Positions 11,158-23,633 are shown, counted from the first letter of the stretch. The stretch: 64,000 nt of DNA from Escallonia rubra (GCA_033065855.1 JAVXUO010000652.1:82446-146445), one strand, 5' to 3'. The notes: generated from the sequence alone by a model not told the origin. Numbers and translations: made by a program.

Positions 11158-13190
11158 AATTTTTTTTAATTGCTAAGAAATCACAAACGGAACTTAACAT
11201 CATGCTCTGCATGTCTTGCCGATGAATTGAAAATTATAAACGTGTCGTGGGGACCTAACGCTAAATATGCTTTTACACACTTTTCATGACGGATTGATGT
11301 TTGTTCGTATCTCTTATATTTCTTTCTATAACTTGTTTTATGTTTTTGGCTGCCATCCAAGATTTTGCATGCGGTAGTTAAGATACTACACAACCTGTTT
11401 GCATGTGTGCGTCAGAGATTTAGCCTCCTTTTTTTTTCCTATTCTTGTTTCTTTCTTATACCTTGTTACAATTTGCACGCAGGAGTTCTCTAGCATGAGA
11501 TACTGGCAGTGATTGGACTTGGGTGGAGAAGGGTACATGTAGCGATCTAACGGATTTGGTTTGAGCATTAAAAAACACATGATGAGAAGTTTGTTTCGTA
11601 TGTCCCCAGTGTGGCCTTTTTTTTTTCCTATTCCACTTTCTTGTAACATTTTCCATGTATTGGTTCTTTAGCCTCACATATCGCATATGCTTCCGAGGGA
11701 CGTTGTCGCGGTTGTTTAGTGAAGCTGGTGAATTCCTCTTTCATTGTCAAATGCGGCCTACTGGTTTGAACATGAGATTATCAGTTATTGCTATCTCGCT
11801 GCAAATTGAACTTGAGACATGAATTGAATAGGGAATTCATTTTTCACTATAAAATGCTATCGATCTGTCTGCGCATGTAATTATTACTTACAAAACCGCA
11901 ATTATTTTCTATATATAGATAGATCGAATAACATAATTCAGTCTTCTATAGATTTAATCTGTTTATGCTATCTATAATTTCTGAAGACAAACCTTTTTCA
12001 GAATTCAAAAATGGACGAGATAAATCTTCAAAGAGTCATCGTACCTGTATTGACCAACCTTTGAGAAATACCTTTGAGAAATGCCATTGAAATAACTTTG
12101 AGAAATGAGATTGAAGTAACAGGTAACGCCCTTTACTTTTTCTGTGTTATTTGTTTTGTGCTAAATTTGCTGAATTTTAATATTTTTTTTCCTTCCTGAT
12201 CAAGGTTATTTATGCAGTAAAAAATAGCGAAAATGATGTGCATGTGACAGGCATGCCCAACATGTTATTAGTGGAATTCAATGCAAAAAAGTTGGATCAA
12301 AGAGAACAGACAATTCTATTGGACCGGAGAAAAGAGGCACAAACGGGTTGAGAGAAGCATTCTTACCGGCTTTTTAATGGAGAACAATGTTTCGGAGAAA
12401 CCCTCTAATTTGTGAGACTTAGCTATCCAATTCTTGATTCATGAAAACATGATGGTATTTGATCTGGAAGTCTCGAAATCAAATCTTTTGGGCAGTTTCC
12501 AAGACAGAATCTAATATCTTAAATACACAATAATGTTTGATTCAACCCATGAGCATAAATATTCGAATCATTCGGTTTGTCAAAACTAATTCGACTTAGT
12601 TACATGAATTTATTAAGGTTTGGAATAAAGATGAAATTACTGGGGATGAAATTGATTAGAAGCAAGGGATAACAAAGACTTCTTTTTCCTGTCATATAGT
12701 TATTCATATTTTTTATACCTTTCTTAAATCTAGCATGATTGTTCCCATGAATACAGGGTTGTCAAGAGCATTGTATCACTCTAACAACCGAGATATATTT
12801 TCAAAGTCTTGAAGCAATTCTGAACTTCGTGTATGGCGTACAAGCTTGAGGCATTAAATCCATCTTGGACTAGAGTTGCTCTACATTCTTATGATACATT
12901 TTCTTTTCCTTTCATAGTTTTTGTTTGGATATATGTAGTTGACGTTTTCTATAATTAAATCAAATGAATACCATTGTGTATTCATACATCTTACTGAAAT
13001 TAGTTCATACCTTTTTTTTGGAAAAATTCATACCTTTTATGAAATATATATAGACAAGTAAGACAAGTCCATAGACAAACGACCCACGTGCGTCGGACGT
13101 GAACCACAACTAGTGGCATAGAAAAGGAGGTATCCGGTTCAACACTGAGCCGTTCTGTCAATTTCTCGCAGAAATATCCAAAAACCCTCT
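11158..13190. other. AT-rich intergenic DNA, upstream of the DUF2462-like gene
   Basis: No gene is seen. A poly-T/CCTATTC phrase recurs at about 11430 and 11625, and CTTTGAGAAAT recurs three times at 12060-12105. The last 200 bp (from about 13000) should contain the promoter of the gene starting at 13245, including a TATATATAG at about 13044. Confidence 0.5.
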
Positions 13191-13200
13191 CCACTTTCTG

Positions 13201-13208
13201 AAACCCTA
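13201..13208 (+). promoter_or_regulatory. Telo-box in the 5' leader of the DUF2462-like gene
   Basis: AAACCCTA lies 37 bp before the start codon. Telo-boxes near the transcription start are common in plant genes for ribosome biogenesis and translation. The related AAAACCCTC sits just upstream at 13183. Confidence 0.6.
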
Positions 13209-13244
13209 GAAGTTCAGAAAAAGAGCCAAAGGAAGAGAAGAAGG

Positions 13245-15177
13245 ATGACGCAGAAATCGAACATGTTCAAGGGCCAACAGAAGAAGAAATCGGTTCCTCC
13301 GAGCCGCCATGGCAAGCTCCCTGCCATTCGCAAAGGTAATTGGCTTCAATTTCAACCTTCAGTTTGTACACGTGTTCTCTCTGCATGTCACATACAATTA
13401 AATTGCTTCTGGTTAACTTGAAAACTTTTTCAGGGAAGAGAGTGGTGAAGCCTTACAAGGTCACCAAGGAGATGGATTCCGACCGAGTGAGTAGTTTTTC
13501 TTCTTCTCTTCTACGGTTTGGTCATTAAATCTAGTGCTCTATGTAATTTCGTTCTCGTGCTGTTCGTAGAGCGATTCGTTGCTTAAGATCACTTCCTTCG
13601 CGTGCTACAGCATTACCTCTTTGATTGTTTGTCCCCTTTGACTTTTTGCAAATGTCTAAGCTGAATTTTGAATATCTAAACTTCGACTTGAATTATGTAC
13701 TCAAAGTACGTTCTAGGAAGTCACAAGAATTAAAAGGGGACAATAATTATGAAGAGAAGGATCACTGTGTTTCTAAATTGGCTCCACGCATTATGGCGAT
13801 TTATTGGATTGAAAAGTATGGATATTTTGGTTTGGAGCTTGGCTTTTTATTTAATGCTATGTATCTGGATTTATGTACTTCTATATTGATGGTGATTGTA
13901 GATTTGGGGGTTAGCATACTGGAAAACTCGTGTTAACTTCTTAGGAAATAAGAAACAAGATTCGACTCTTCTATGTCAGTATTAAGACTCCAATGATTTG
14001 TAAGTTAAAGCATTCTCTAGGTGTACTAGGGTGCACTAATTTTCCTCCTTAGTATTCCAGATTGCAAAGGCTTGTCAAATATGTTTAAGCAATGGTTTAT
14101 GCTGCTAACATATTTTACCTTCCAACCCACAATTATGGTGGATATATTTGGTAGTGCTCCTAATTCTTAATGTGTTTTGGCGGTTCTCTAATCATGGAAT
14201 TATATTATAAGCACTAGAGCAACCTACGGGGGAAAAATAAAAAGTTTTGTTTTTAGAATTATTGGAAGCAAGTGTGAATTCAGCAATAATGGTGCCTGAC
14301 CTTTAACAATCTATTTTTTCTGGGTTTAGGAGGAACTCAGTAGCGTGAAATCTGTGTGATCTACTATTTAAAAAGTGTACTCGAGTATAATAAGGTCACG
14401 ACTGGAATTTGCGTGATGTATGATTTACATAGTTTTGAGTAGATTATAATAAGATCACCTGAGAATACTGTCCAAAGGCATGGAATATGAGTGGTTTGAT
14501 CTGCTTCTCCCAATGGCTAACCAGTTCTAGCAATGCCAGAACTCTTTCTCTTTAGATTATTTGAACAAACTCTTTATCAGTTCCCTCCCCACTTCCCTGC
14601 CAAAACTGCAATTAGCCTGTCCATGGTTTAATACTTAAAAGGCTTATTGGACCAGCATGTAATTCAACCCATCAATCTTTCAAATAATTAGGTCGCCAGT
14701 GGTTGGATACCCCACAATGCGTCCAATCTGACCTGTCGCCATTTTATGTTTTTGTTGTGCATATAAGTACCGTTTTATTGTTGATTTGGTCCACTAGTTT
14801 AGGCCATATGATAGTATACAAAGGGCAGTTAGCCACGCTGCAGAGTCTCCTAGTGTTCCTTGTGGTGGGGCTGTGGGTGCCTCCACTCCCTAGAATTGGT
14901 ACAAGGCATCTCCTTACACACCCCTTTTCCGATAAATTGTTCTCGGCATGCCTGCTTGTTCTTTTTGCTAAGCCTTGGCATGATCAAATGGTGGAAATTC
15001 ACTTGTGGTCCAGATTATTGTAGCTGTGATTAGTGAGGTTCGAAGCTATGAGGGTCGAGTTATCTTCAATAGGATCGGTGAATGCAGCTATTGATGAAAG
15101 GCTTGACTCGAATGATCGCAGCGTAGAAAGTTTCTTTTGGTGCCAGCCACCCTACTTGTCGTCAGTTGACAGCGGTG

Positions 15178-15222
<45 letters not shown>

Positions 15223-15635
15223 TTATCTCCCTCCCCCTCTCTCGCTCTCTCTGTCTCTCTCTCCCTTGCTCTTTGGTCAGTTGACGGCAGTGGCCATGCT
15301 ACTTGTTTTGGAGCAAATCAGTTTGCTTTTGTTGCATGGTTGTCTGCTTTTTGTTGCTACAAAGCTGCTTTATTGCCTTTTTGACTTGTACGTTATTTGT
15401 ATTAGCTGCCACATTTTTGCAGGAAAATTGTCCTTTCAACTGTGTTCATATCATACATAATTATTAGAAGAATCGATTTCAGGTTCATTCTGTTTCGCTC
15501 TAATAGAACATCCAATTTTTTTGTGGTGACTAGGAGCTGAGCAAGTTCATAAACTATTGCAATGAGGTGAAAGCAGCTACAGCTGCTAACAAGGAAGGTG
15601 GGCAATTAAGTATCGTCAAAAACCCATCCGAGTAG
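13245..15635 (+). CDS. Small basic DUF2462/UPF0390-like protein, 81 aa, three exons
   Basis: Exons are 13245-13335, 13434-13486 and 15534-15635, with GT-AG introns of 98 and 2047 bp and phases that join cleanly. The protein starts MTQKSNMFKGQQKKK, is Lys/Arg-rich for its first 40 residues (RHGKLPAIRKGKRVVK), then has a helical conserved half (KEMDSDRELSKFINYCNEV) and ends GGQLSIVKNPSE. This layout (basic N-terminus, RKGKR core, later GG-L-S-I-x-K) matches plant relatives of the DUF2462/UPF0390 family of small nuclear or nucleolar proteins of unknown biochemistry. The family name is from memory of the pattern, so moderate confidence; that the gene is real is more certain. The large second intron holds a TC microsatellite. 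A second coding-looking frame overlaps the 3' end (see findings). Confidence 0.75.
15182..15274. repeat. (TC)n/(TATC)n microsatellite in intron 2
   Basis: About 30 bp of pure TC repeat is followed by TATC units and an interrupted CT-rich tail. Overlapping Ser/Leu ORFs in this tract are translation artefacts of the repeat. Confidence 0.9.
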
Positions 15636-16572
15636 TTGATGACAAGATTGATGCAGCTAGGAGGGCACTGGATTCAGGAACACAGCTCTTGTACTAAAAC
15701 AATTACTCTGTAACTTATTCTCCTTATTTAATTTTGTTTTCTTTGTCAGGGGAAGGATGATAATTTTTTTCATTTTTTGGTTGGTAGAGGAACGTGTCGT
15801 TAAAGTAAAGTAGCGCGTTATCGAATGGAGAAGCCGAACTTGAGTGAGGAATTTTATTGCAGTAATTCCTTGCTGACTAATTGTCGCAGTGTTCAACAAG
15901 ATTGAGTTTGCTTTTTCTCTTGCATGTTTGTATTGTTAGTAACACGAGCGGAGCTTTTGAAATCCGACTACTCGCTTCATCTCTATTTGATTAGACATAC
16001 GACCTGTTTCCTTAATGATGTGCACCTTGTATTAAACACGTGCACTCCTAGTTCGTGATGCCTAAATTTCTCAATCAATAGAGAGAATATGTTGAAACCT
16101 AAAACATTTTATGTCAAGTTAAAAATCTATAATAACTAATAATTTGTTGGAGACCTAGCTTCGACCCTATGCTATTGCTTTATAACTTTATGTTTATGAT
16201 AAATTTCATCTGCTATTATTGATGATAAGGGAGAAATCATGTACGTATGTCTAGATTACTCTATATAGTTATATCCTTTTTTTTTAGGAGAGTAGAAATA
16301 TATACCAAAATAAACCAATGAACATGCAATTGAGGTACATGATCTTGCAGGAATTAAATTCTAGTAGACCATGTGGATGACAACTCCATCCAGTAAGTAG
16401 ATGGGATTGTAATAAAAAGCAGCAAGGAGAAACCAAAAAATCGCAAGTACTCGCCTCAAGACAGTGGCCTGATTAGGGGAAATGTCACTCAAGCTTGTAC
16501 ACTATCAGTTTGCTTTTGTTGCATGGAGCAAACCTGATCGGGAAACAAAAAATGCCAGAGCCGATGATAGTG
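15636..16572. other. 3' flank of the DUF2462-like gene and spacer
   Basis: This is the 3' UTR and AT-rich spacer. Poly-A signal candidates (AATAAA variants) are weak. From about 16400 rightward, the minus strand probably continues the LINE 3' end whose other part lies beyond the MITE at 16581. Confidence 0.4.
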
Positions 16573-16580
16573 ACAAACCA

Positions 16581-16924
16581 CGAGTTTTTTCCCTTAATAA
16601 TCAATTTTTAATACTTAATTACCTCTTTACCCTATTTTGAACCTTATTTACCTATCTAACCCATTTTTTAAAAACGTGGTTTCAAACCACGTTTTTCAAG
16701 GGAAGAAAACGTGGTTCAAACCACGTTTTCAAGGAAATCTCTATTTAAAACGGAGATTTCATATGTTTTCAAAAAAAATATCTGTTTCAAACCACGTTTT
16801 CTTCCCTTGAAAACGTGGTTTGAAATCACGTTTTTCAAAAGTGGGTTAGATAGGTAAATAAGATTCAAAACGGGGTAAAGAGGTAATAAAATATTAAAAA
16901 TAGGTTATTGATGGAAAAAACTCG
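16581..16924. mobile_element. Foldback MITE, 344 bp, inserted in a LINE 3' end
   Basis: The terminal inverted repeats (CGAGTTTTTTCC...) extend as one imperfect palindrome over nearly the whole element, with ~75-bp outer arms ending in TATCTAACCCA. The inner part holds four copies of AAAACGTGGTTTGAAACCACGTTTT-like hairpins. Flanks are ACAAACCA (16573-16580) and ACAATCCA (16925-16932), an 8-bp duplication with one mismatch, which fits hAT-type mobilisation. There is no coding capacity. Confidence 0.8.
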
Positions 16925-16932
16925 ACAATCCA

Positions 16933-17755
16933 CCTTGTCCTTGGGCGATCTGCAATGAGTGCAATTCCTGGTTGCAAATGAGTGTCTATGCAAAAAGTCT
17001 GCAGAGGCCGGCCGGCAACTGCCATTCACTGGTGACCATATGTACCATGAATTCAGAGTGAGGGTGAAGTTGAATAATATGTAAACACCTAAGTTTACGC
17101 AGCCAATGGATAGCAGTGAAAAGGGCAAGCTCTGTTGCACTAAGTAAATCTGCGGAAACAAGAACATCGCTACAAGTACCAATCAGAACCCACTCAGAAT
17201 TTTTCAAAACTAAACAAGCCCAAAACGGCTGTCCTCAAGAGCACGAGCTACTGAGATAGCACAAAATACTGGGGAAGGGGGAATTGAACAACGACAAAGG
17301 TGAGAGAAATGCAAGGGACAAAGCGGAGGAATATAATGTATAAACCCGCCAATCGGATCTACATTGCGAGAAGTATCCTTGAGCTGTATTTTGTGAAACA
17401 AGATATGATAGATAGAACTGATGGCTTTGGTATTACGTAACAGGAGTTGATTTTGAATCCAAATCTGAGTAACACTTTTGAATCCAACTCTGAGTGACAG
17501 ATCAATTTTGCCTCTAAAAGATTAAAGCATTTCTACTAATCCAGATAGTCCAAAGAAGAACAACAATGTGCACTATGCCTAACATGTCACTACGACTCTG
17601 GAAAATTGGCTTAGCTAACCAGTGCAAAAACAAGTTCCCAGCATAATATAGAACAAGGATAGTAGCAGAATGGCTTCCAAGATAATGAGCTCAAATTCCT
17701 CTAATCCTAAACAATCAAGAAAAAGACGCTCATGAGTCTTGTATGGTTTTTTTTG
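16933..17755 (-). pseudogene. LINE 3' part: zf-RVT and RNase H remnants
   Basis: On the minus strand from 17755, THERLFLDCLG matches the zinc-binding RT-associated motif (usually ETHEHLFxxC). Then a LLWTIWISRNALIF-like segment follows, then PPSPVFCAISVARALED, and an RNase H-like stretch SATELALFTAIHWLRKL. Frameshifts and stops separate the pieces. The PPSPVFC block is shared with the LINE at 54975-56325, so both belong to one family. The 5' side is truncated, as usual for LINE copies. The 3' tail is split off by the MITE at 16581-16924. Confidence 0.8.
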
Positions 17756-17767
17756 GCTCGGGAGAAT

Positions 17768-17905
17768 TTTTTTTTAAAATTATTTAGCGACGGATAATTG
17801 CCGACGGATTGAATTCTATTAGTAAAGGTAATATTTTGAAAATTTTATGACTTTTAACCACGGACCTTTAGCGATGGCCAAATTCCGTCACTAAAAGTCA
17901 TTGAA
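17768..17905. repeat. TTTAGCGACGG-type subterminal repeats of a DNA transposon
   Basis: Inverted motifs TTTAGCGACGGA and TCCGTCACTAAAAGTC, plus CACGGACCTTTAGCGATGG, cluster here, like the subterminal repeats of plant CACTA elements. The same motif family fills 29040-29545 and occurs at 37285-37350. A CT-rich, 5' UTR-like stretch follows (17925-18080). No clear CACTA terminus is visible at the left edge. Confidence 0.5.
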
Positions 17906-19161
17906 GTATGAAAACTCTAAAGCCATTTCTCTTTCTCTCCCCGCCGCTTCTCCTTTCTCTCTCTTTTTTCTCTTCCTGTCGCTAGCTTGTCCGTCCTTCT
18001 CCGGCCATCTCCTCCGCTACCAGCCACCGCTCCACCCACACCCCCGTGTCTCCTCACCGGCGACAGATCCTGCTATTTCCTGACTGCCACCGCACGCCCT
18101 TCCACACTAGATGGGACGTTTTTAAGCACTGCAGCGGAGGTGAGTTCGGAGATATCATTCTAATATAATCTCTAGTTTTTCATGATAGCAACTTGGATTA
18201 TACTACTGCTATGTGCCAAGGATATGTGTGCATCACATTCCCTTTGATTTTCTCCCTTCATTTGAAACTTTTTTGCAAAGAAGACGGTGTACCTGTTTTT
18301 GTTGCATTTATTTGGCAAAATCATGCCTTCATTATCATGTTACTACAATATTCTTGCCTACCTGTATAAGGTTATACAATATTTAACTAGACTGAGGTAT
18401 CTTAATTGAAGTGGTGTGCTTTAAACCATGAAGTGTGAATTTCTTGCTTGCTTTTTTCGAAAAAGATGAAAGAAAAGAACGAGAAAATTGTAACATCTTT
18501 CCTATTTATTGTTTAAGGGTTTTCCTATTCTGTTTTTAAATGTTTTCCTATGTATACTTGCTTGGTGTGTGCCTGTGCACGTGTGGTTCATGCTTAAGGG
18601 CTTTCTGACTGGGTGGAAAGTAGCAACTTAGCTTAAGGGCTTCCTTTTCTTGGTGGTGTGTTTGCTTCGGATTAAGATAGCTTTATTATATGTTTACTTG
18701 AGTTATGGGATAAGTTGACCAGAAAACTATATGGGTGAGTCTTTTTTATTTCAGGTTATGTTATTGCTTCTTTGTGGTATGGAAGCATTTTTGTATACCT
18801 GTTAATAAAACTAAAACAAGAAAACTTTACAAATTTTCATGATTTGATATTCTTCATCATATGGGGGAGTACATACATGAAAAAGCGCTACACCAAAAAG
18901 GAGGCATACCTTATGCTGACTCCCAGATTAACGTAATTCAGATCAATTATCTTGTGAAGTTATCATGTAGGCCAGTAGGAGTGAAGCATCTCGGCAGTAT
19001 TTCGTTGCTGTTACTAAAATAAAATGGATGCAGATACTGTTTTTTGCTATATCATGTCATAAAATTAATGTTCCAAGAGTATTCTAACAAAAAGTAATAA
19101 ACTTATCACGATTGCCGATATGATAATAGAAAAGATAGCATTGGAAGGAAAAACTTTACAC
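17906..19161. other. CT-rich then AT-rich spacer, left flank of the hAT element
   Basis: A short pyrimidine-rich run (17925-18080) could be the leader of the transposon whose end lies just upstream. The rest is AT-rich without motifs. Left target-duplication candidate GTTAAATC lies at 19162-19169. Confidence 0.4.
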
Positions 19162-19169
19162 GTTAAATC

Positions 19170-22100
19170 CAGTGTTATTAAAAGCGCGCCTAGTCGCAAG
19201 GCGCGATTAGGCGCAGATGGTGCGCCTCGCCTAGGCCTAGGCGCAGCGCCTTCGATAAGGCGCGCACCTGGTGAGCCTAGGTGCAAGGCGCATAGAGGCG
19301 GTGGAGGCGCGTGATTAGGCGCATGAATGTTGGCCGTTGGATGTTTTTTCATCTTCTTATAATGGGCCGTCCATTTTTTTTTTCTGTTTGTTTTTCTTTT
19401 TTAACTTTTCTAATTAGCCCTAAATCCAAAATCCCAATTCCCAAATCATACAACTCAGTATCAGACTATCAGTGTAACACTCTCACTCACTCCTCGCCGG
19501 CCGTCCATCCCTTTCTCCGGTCGCCGTCAGCGCCTGTCCCGTCGCCGCCGGCCTCTCCTCCTCTCTGCTACTTCTCCATTCACCGTCGCCTGGGCTCCTT
19601 CTCTCTGCTGTTGCTGCGCTGCTCCAGTTCTCCACACAGCTGCTGCTCTGCCGCTGGTCTGCCGCTCCACCTTACCGGTTTGTCTCTCTCTCTCTCTCTT
19701 ACTTTCCCTTCCTCACCCCGTCAATCCGTCACTCACAATCACTCCCTCCTTGATCCCGACTGTGACAGTACTGTAGTAGTGTAGTTAATCTTGCATTCTT
19801 GTGGTCTTGCCTAACTAAACTTTTTTATGCAATACTGAATAAAGGAAGGAAACAATACCCATGGAGAAGCACTTCAAAGTTCTGATTTGATGTATTAACC
19901 ATTAGGTATATGCCGTTATCCTATTAACCTTCATCAGTATTATTCTATACAGTGCTTTAGTTGATCTTAGTTGAACTTCTTCAAGTAGTACTGTAACTGC
20001 TTGAAGTGTTGAACATAGATTAGCGCCTTACTCCTTACTCCTTAGAGAAAGATGATTTCTTGTGTTGTGGAGGAAATTATTAATTGTGTGCTGTTTTTAT
20101 GCTCTTTATATACTACATTTGTGGATTGCTATTTGCTCTAATTTATTGTGCTCTTCATATAATTTTTGCTGGTTTCGAGATTGAAGAAGGAAATAGACAG
20201 TGACCTTATCTGAATTGCATGGTTGATAGTTGATACATCCAGCAAGGTCACTAGCATGTAGAAATGGATTATTGTTTCCATATTTGCTTGAATTGCAGCT
20301 GTATAGTTGAAAAAGAATAGAGAGGAGCAGAGTACTATATACCATCCGTTCCAAAAGTGACTGAAAATGGATGTTTAGAATAGACTTTGTACACTTAAAA
20401 ACCAAAAAGGGAAATGAAGTTACAAGAAATGATCGCATATTCTTTCCGGTGAATGCTTGGAACTTGGGTTCCTTTGTCTTTTGAGATTTCACCTTCTGAG
20501 AAGGCTCTTGACTGCTCACCTTTCGAGTATCCTGTGATGCTACAAGCAAAAGAAAATGGAAAAGCCAAAATAGAAAAGTGCAGGGGTGCTCCATTGCATG
20601 TCTTGTACCTGACATGTTTTTTTGTTTATATATACGTTCATTTCTTTGTTACTCTAGCAGTCTCATTTTTACTTTTGTACCACATTCTAAGTTTTGAGAA
20701 TAATTTAATCTCAGGAATATCCATGTCAACACCGAGTACGGATTCAAAGAACCCAGCTTGGAAATATGGACGTACAACTAATCCGAGCGATAAAAATGCA
20801 GTCACTTGTAATTTTTGTCAAATTACAAAGGGCGGCATTTATCGACATAAGCAACACCTTGCTGGAGGTTATAGGAATGCTTCAACATGTCGAGAGTGCC
20901 CAGAACATGTAAGAAATGAGATAAAACAATTGCTACATTCTGTCAAGGAAAAGAAAGAATTAGCTAAGTGCGTCCCAGATTTTGATAGTGTTTTCAACGA
21001 TGAAGAAGAAGACAAGGACGATGATGTAGTTGAGATATCCAGGAAGAAGGGAGTTTCATCCAGCGGGAGTTCTTGTCAACCTCCTCGTAGGAATCCAAAG
21101 GCTAAGGGCCCAATTGACGTGTACTTCACCCCGGACCCGGAAGAGGTAGTGAGAAAGAGAAAGATGAAGCAATCCACGGTTTTTGAAAATGAAGAAGCGA
21201 AAAAGGAGATGAGAAATCGGGCTTGTGGTGCAAAAGCAAGATTTTTTTATGATGTGGGGATTGCATTCAATGCCGTGAACTTTGACAGCTTTTCGGCTAT
21301 GGTTGAGGCTATTGGGCAATATGGTCCGGGTTTAAAGCCACCGAGTTATCATGAGATTAGGGTTACCCTACTGCAGAAAGAGGTGGATAATACGCGTAAG
21401 TTGATGAAGGATCATGAAGAAGAGTGGGAGAAAAGCGGTTGTTCGATTATGTGTGATGGATGGAAGGACAAGAAAGAAAGGACTTTAATTAACTTTTTAG
21501 CGAATAGTCCTAGAGGAAGTTTGTTTCTTGAGTCCGTTGATGCTTCTGAATATTCAAAGACCGGAGACTTGATGTATGACTTGATTAAGAAGACCGTTGA
21601 GAAGGTCGGGCCAAGGAATGTGGTTCAAGTTGTCACTGACAGTGCCTCGAACAACGTCAAGGCAGGTTAGTATATTTTAACATATAGTATAGCTCAAGTA
21701 ACTTAATTTTTAATATATACAATATTATTAGCTAATAGATACTTCAACATTTAATTTTTCAATCTATTTGCAATTTTGTATAATAGGCAAGTTATTGGAG
21801 CGTGATTATCCACACCTATTTTGGACACCATGTGCTGCGCATTGCATTGACTTGATCTTAGAGGACATATTTAACTTACCTAAGATGAAGTCAACATTTC
21901 AAAAGGCTCTTGCTTTGAATGGTTACATATATAATCACTCGGGTGTCGTAAACTTGTTAAGGAAATTTGCAAAAAGAGAGTTGCTTAGGCCTGGCAAAAC
22001 GAGGCTTGCTACTGCCACTATCACTTTGTCAAGGATTCATGAAGAGCAAAATAACTTGAAAAAAATGTTTACGTCGGAAGAGTGGGGCAATAGCAAATGG

Positions 22101-23625
22101 TCAAAGGAGATACAAGGCAAAAGAGTGGCAAAAATAGTATTAATGCCTTCATTTTGGAATAATGTTGTGTATACATTAAAGGTAGCATGCCCTCTTATTC
22201 CGGTACTTATATTGGTTGATCGTGAGAAAAAACCTCCAATGGGTTACATGTACAAGGCTATGGATAAAGCTAAAGATGCTATTGCAAGTGCTTTCCATGG
22301 GAACGAGTTGAAGTACAAGGAGGTTTTTGAGATTATTGACAGTAGATGGAGTATTCAACTTCATCGTCATTTGCATGCTGCTGGTTATTTCTTGAACCCT
22401 GAGTATTACTACTCAACCCCAGACATTGAGAGTGATGAAACTGTTATGACGGGTTTGTATGATTGCATTCAAAGGTTGAACCCTGATATGGCAGTACAAG
22501 ATGCAATTGACAATGAGTTGAGTAAGTATAAAAGAGCAGAAGGTTTATTTGGGAATCCCATGTCAAAGAGGATGAGAGATAGAAAAGCACCAGGTATTAT
22601 TTTTGTTTTTGTTTTATAGCACTCATTATGATATGTAAATTAATGAATAGTTACATCACTTATTAGTTTTGCAATTTTCATGCATTGAATAGCGGAATGG
22701 TGGGCTTCATACGGGTCATCAACGCCTCACTTGCAAAAGTTTGCAATAAAGGTTTTGAGTCTCACTTGTAGTGCTTCTGGCTGTGAACGTAACTGGAGCG
22801 TTTTTGAGCATGTAAGTCTAAATCTAGTAGTAAAGTTTTACGCTAACATTCATATTTATTTCTTATGCAATGACTACTAATCAATTTGTTTACTGTACTT
22901 TACAGCTTCATAGCAAGAAAAGGAATAGGCTTGAACAAAGTCGCTTGAATGATTTGGTGTATGTGAAATACAATAGAGCGTTAAAGCGGCGATACAATTC
23001 GCACGACACGATTGATCCTATTGTATTGGATAATATCGATGAAAGTAATGAGTGGTTGCTTGGGAGGCCTGATGAAGATGCAGATGAAGACGGTGACAAC
23101 GTGTTTGAAAGTGGTGGCACGGAGCCGAACTACCATTCAAGGTCAACAGCAAGAAGGTCGACATCAGATAGGGCTGCAACGTCAACTATATCTAGTTCTT
23201 TAGTCCACGTGGTAGACGAACCAGATGAAGTTGAGGAGGAGTCTCTACCAGACTAAGAGCCTATGATTCCATTTGAAGAATGCGTTGTTGCCTTGGCCCT
23301 TAGTGATGATGAAGTCGGTGGTGTTATGTTCACTTAAATTTTAGCGATTTGCTATGATTTAGTGGATTTAAAACTTTTCTAATGTTGGAAGCTTGTTATA
23401 TTATGGTGTTATGATATTTGAAACTTTTTCTATTGTTTGGAAGTTTATTAATTATCATGTTTTGAATTTTTTTTACTTAATTTTATTATTTTAATGCACT
23501 ATTATTTATTTATTTTAATATTGCGACTTACTTCGAAAAGGCCTGCGCCTTACTTCGAAAAGGCTTGCGCCTGCGCTCCAAGGACCTTTTGCGCCTTAGA
23601 TGCGCCTGCGTCTTTAATAACACTG
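19170..23625 (+). mobile_element. Complete hAT transposon, 4456 bp, with coding transposase
   Basis: Terminal inverted repeats are CAGTGTTATTAAAAGCG at the left and, reading inward from the right end, CAGTGTTATTAAAGACG. Both are followed by GC-rich subterminal DNA full of AGGCGC/GCGCCT motifs (19180-19330 and 23530-23610). Flanks GTTAAATC (19162-19169) and GTTACACC (23626-23633) agree at 6 of 8 positions, an aged 8-bp hAT target duplication. The interior has a CT-rich leader (19440-19760) and a four-exon transposase gene. Because the coding region is uninterrupted and both ends are present, the copy may be autonomous, although the imperfect target duplication shows it is not brand new. Confidence 0.9.
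20723..23256 (+). CDS. hAT-family transposase, 739 aa, four exons
   Basis: Exons 20723-21665, 21787-22593, 22693-22811 and 22906-23256 join in phase through GT-AG introns with no internal stop. Residues 29-45 form a BED zinc finger (Cys29-x2-Cys32, His42-x2-His45) for DNA binding. A DUF659-type RNase H-like core follows, with MCDGW (Asp245) and VVTDSASN (Asp306), then PCAAHCIDL, and Glu615 in CERNWS of the C-terminal dimerisation region, giving a full D-D-E set. After this, LHSKKRNRLEQSRLNDLVYV is the usual hAT C-terminal helix, and an acidic tail ends ESLPD. The start at 20723 is chosen because it follows an acceptor-like TCAG and gives the typical short leader before the BED finger; upstream in-frame codons are non-conserved. 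It cuts and pastes hAT elements in the nucleus. Confidence 0.9.
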
Positions 23626-23633
23626 GTTACACC

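Noticed and set aside
15033-15384. Ser/Leu-rich ORFs in intron 2 of the DUF2462-like gene
   Set aside because: Translations of the TC microsatellite.
19311-19784. 157-codon ORF in the hAT leader
   Set aside because: Ser/Pro/Leu-rich translation of a CT-rich tract inside the element's 5' region, with no domain and upstream of the real transposase.
20453-20722. Upstream extension of the hAT transposase ORF
   Set aside because: The extra 90 residues are hydrophobic and non-conserved; an acceptor-like TCAG and a good ATG at 20723 give the normal family N-terminus.
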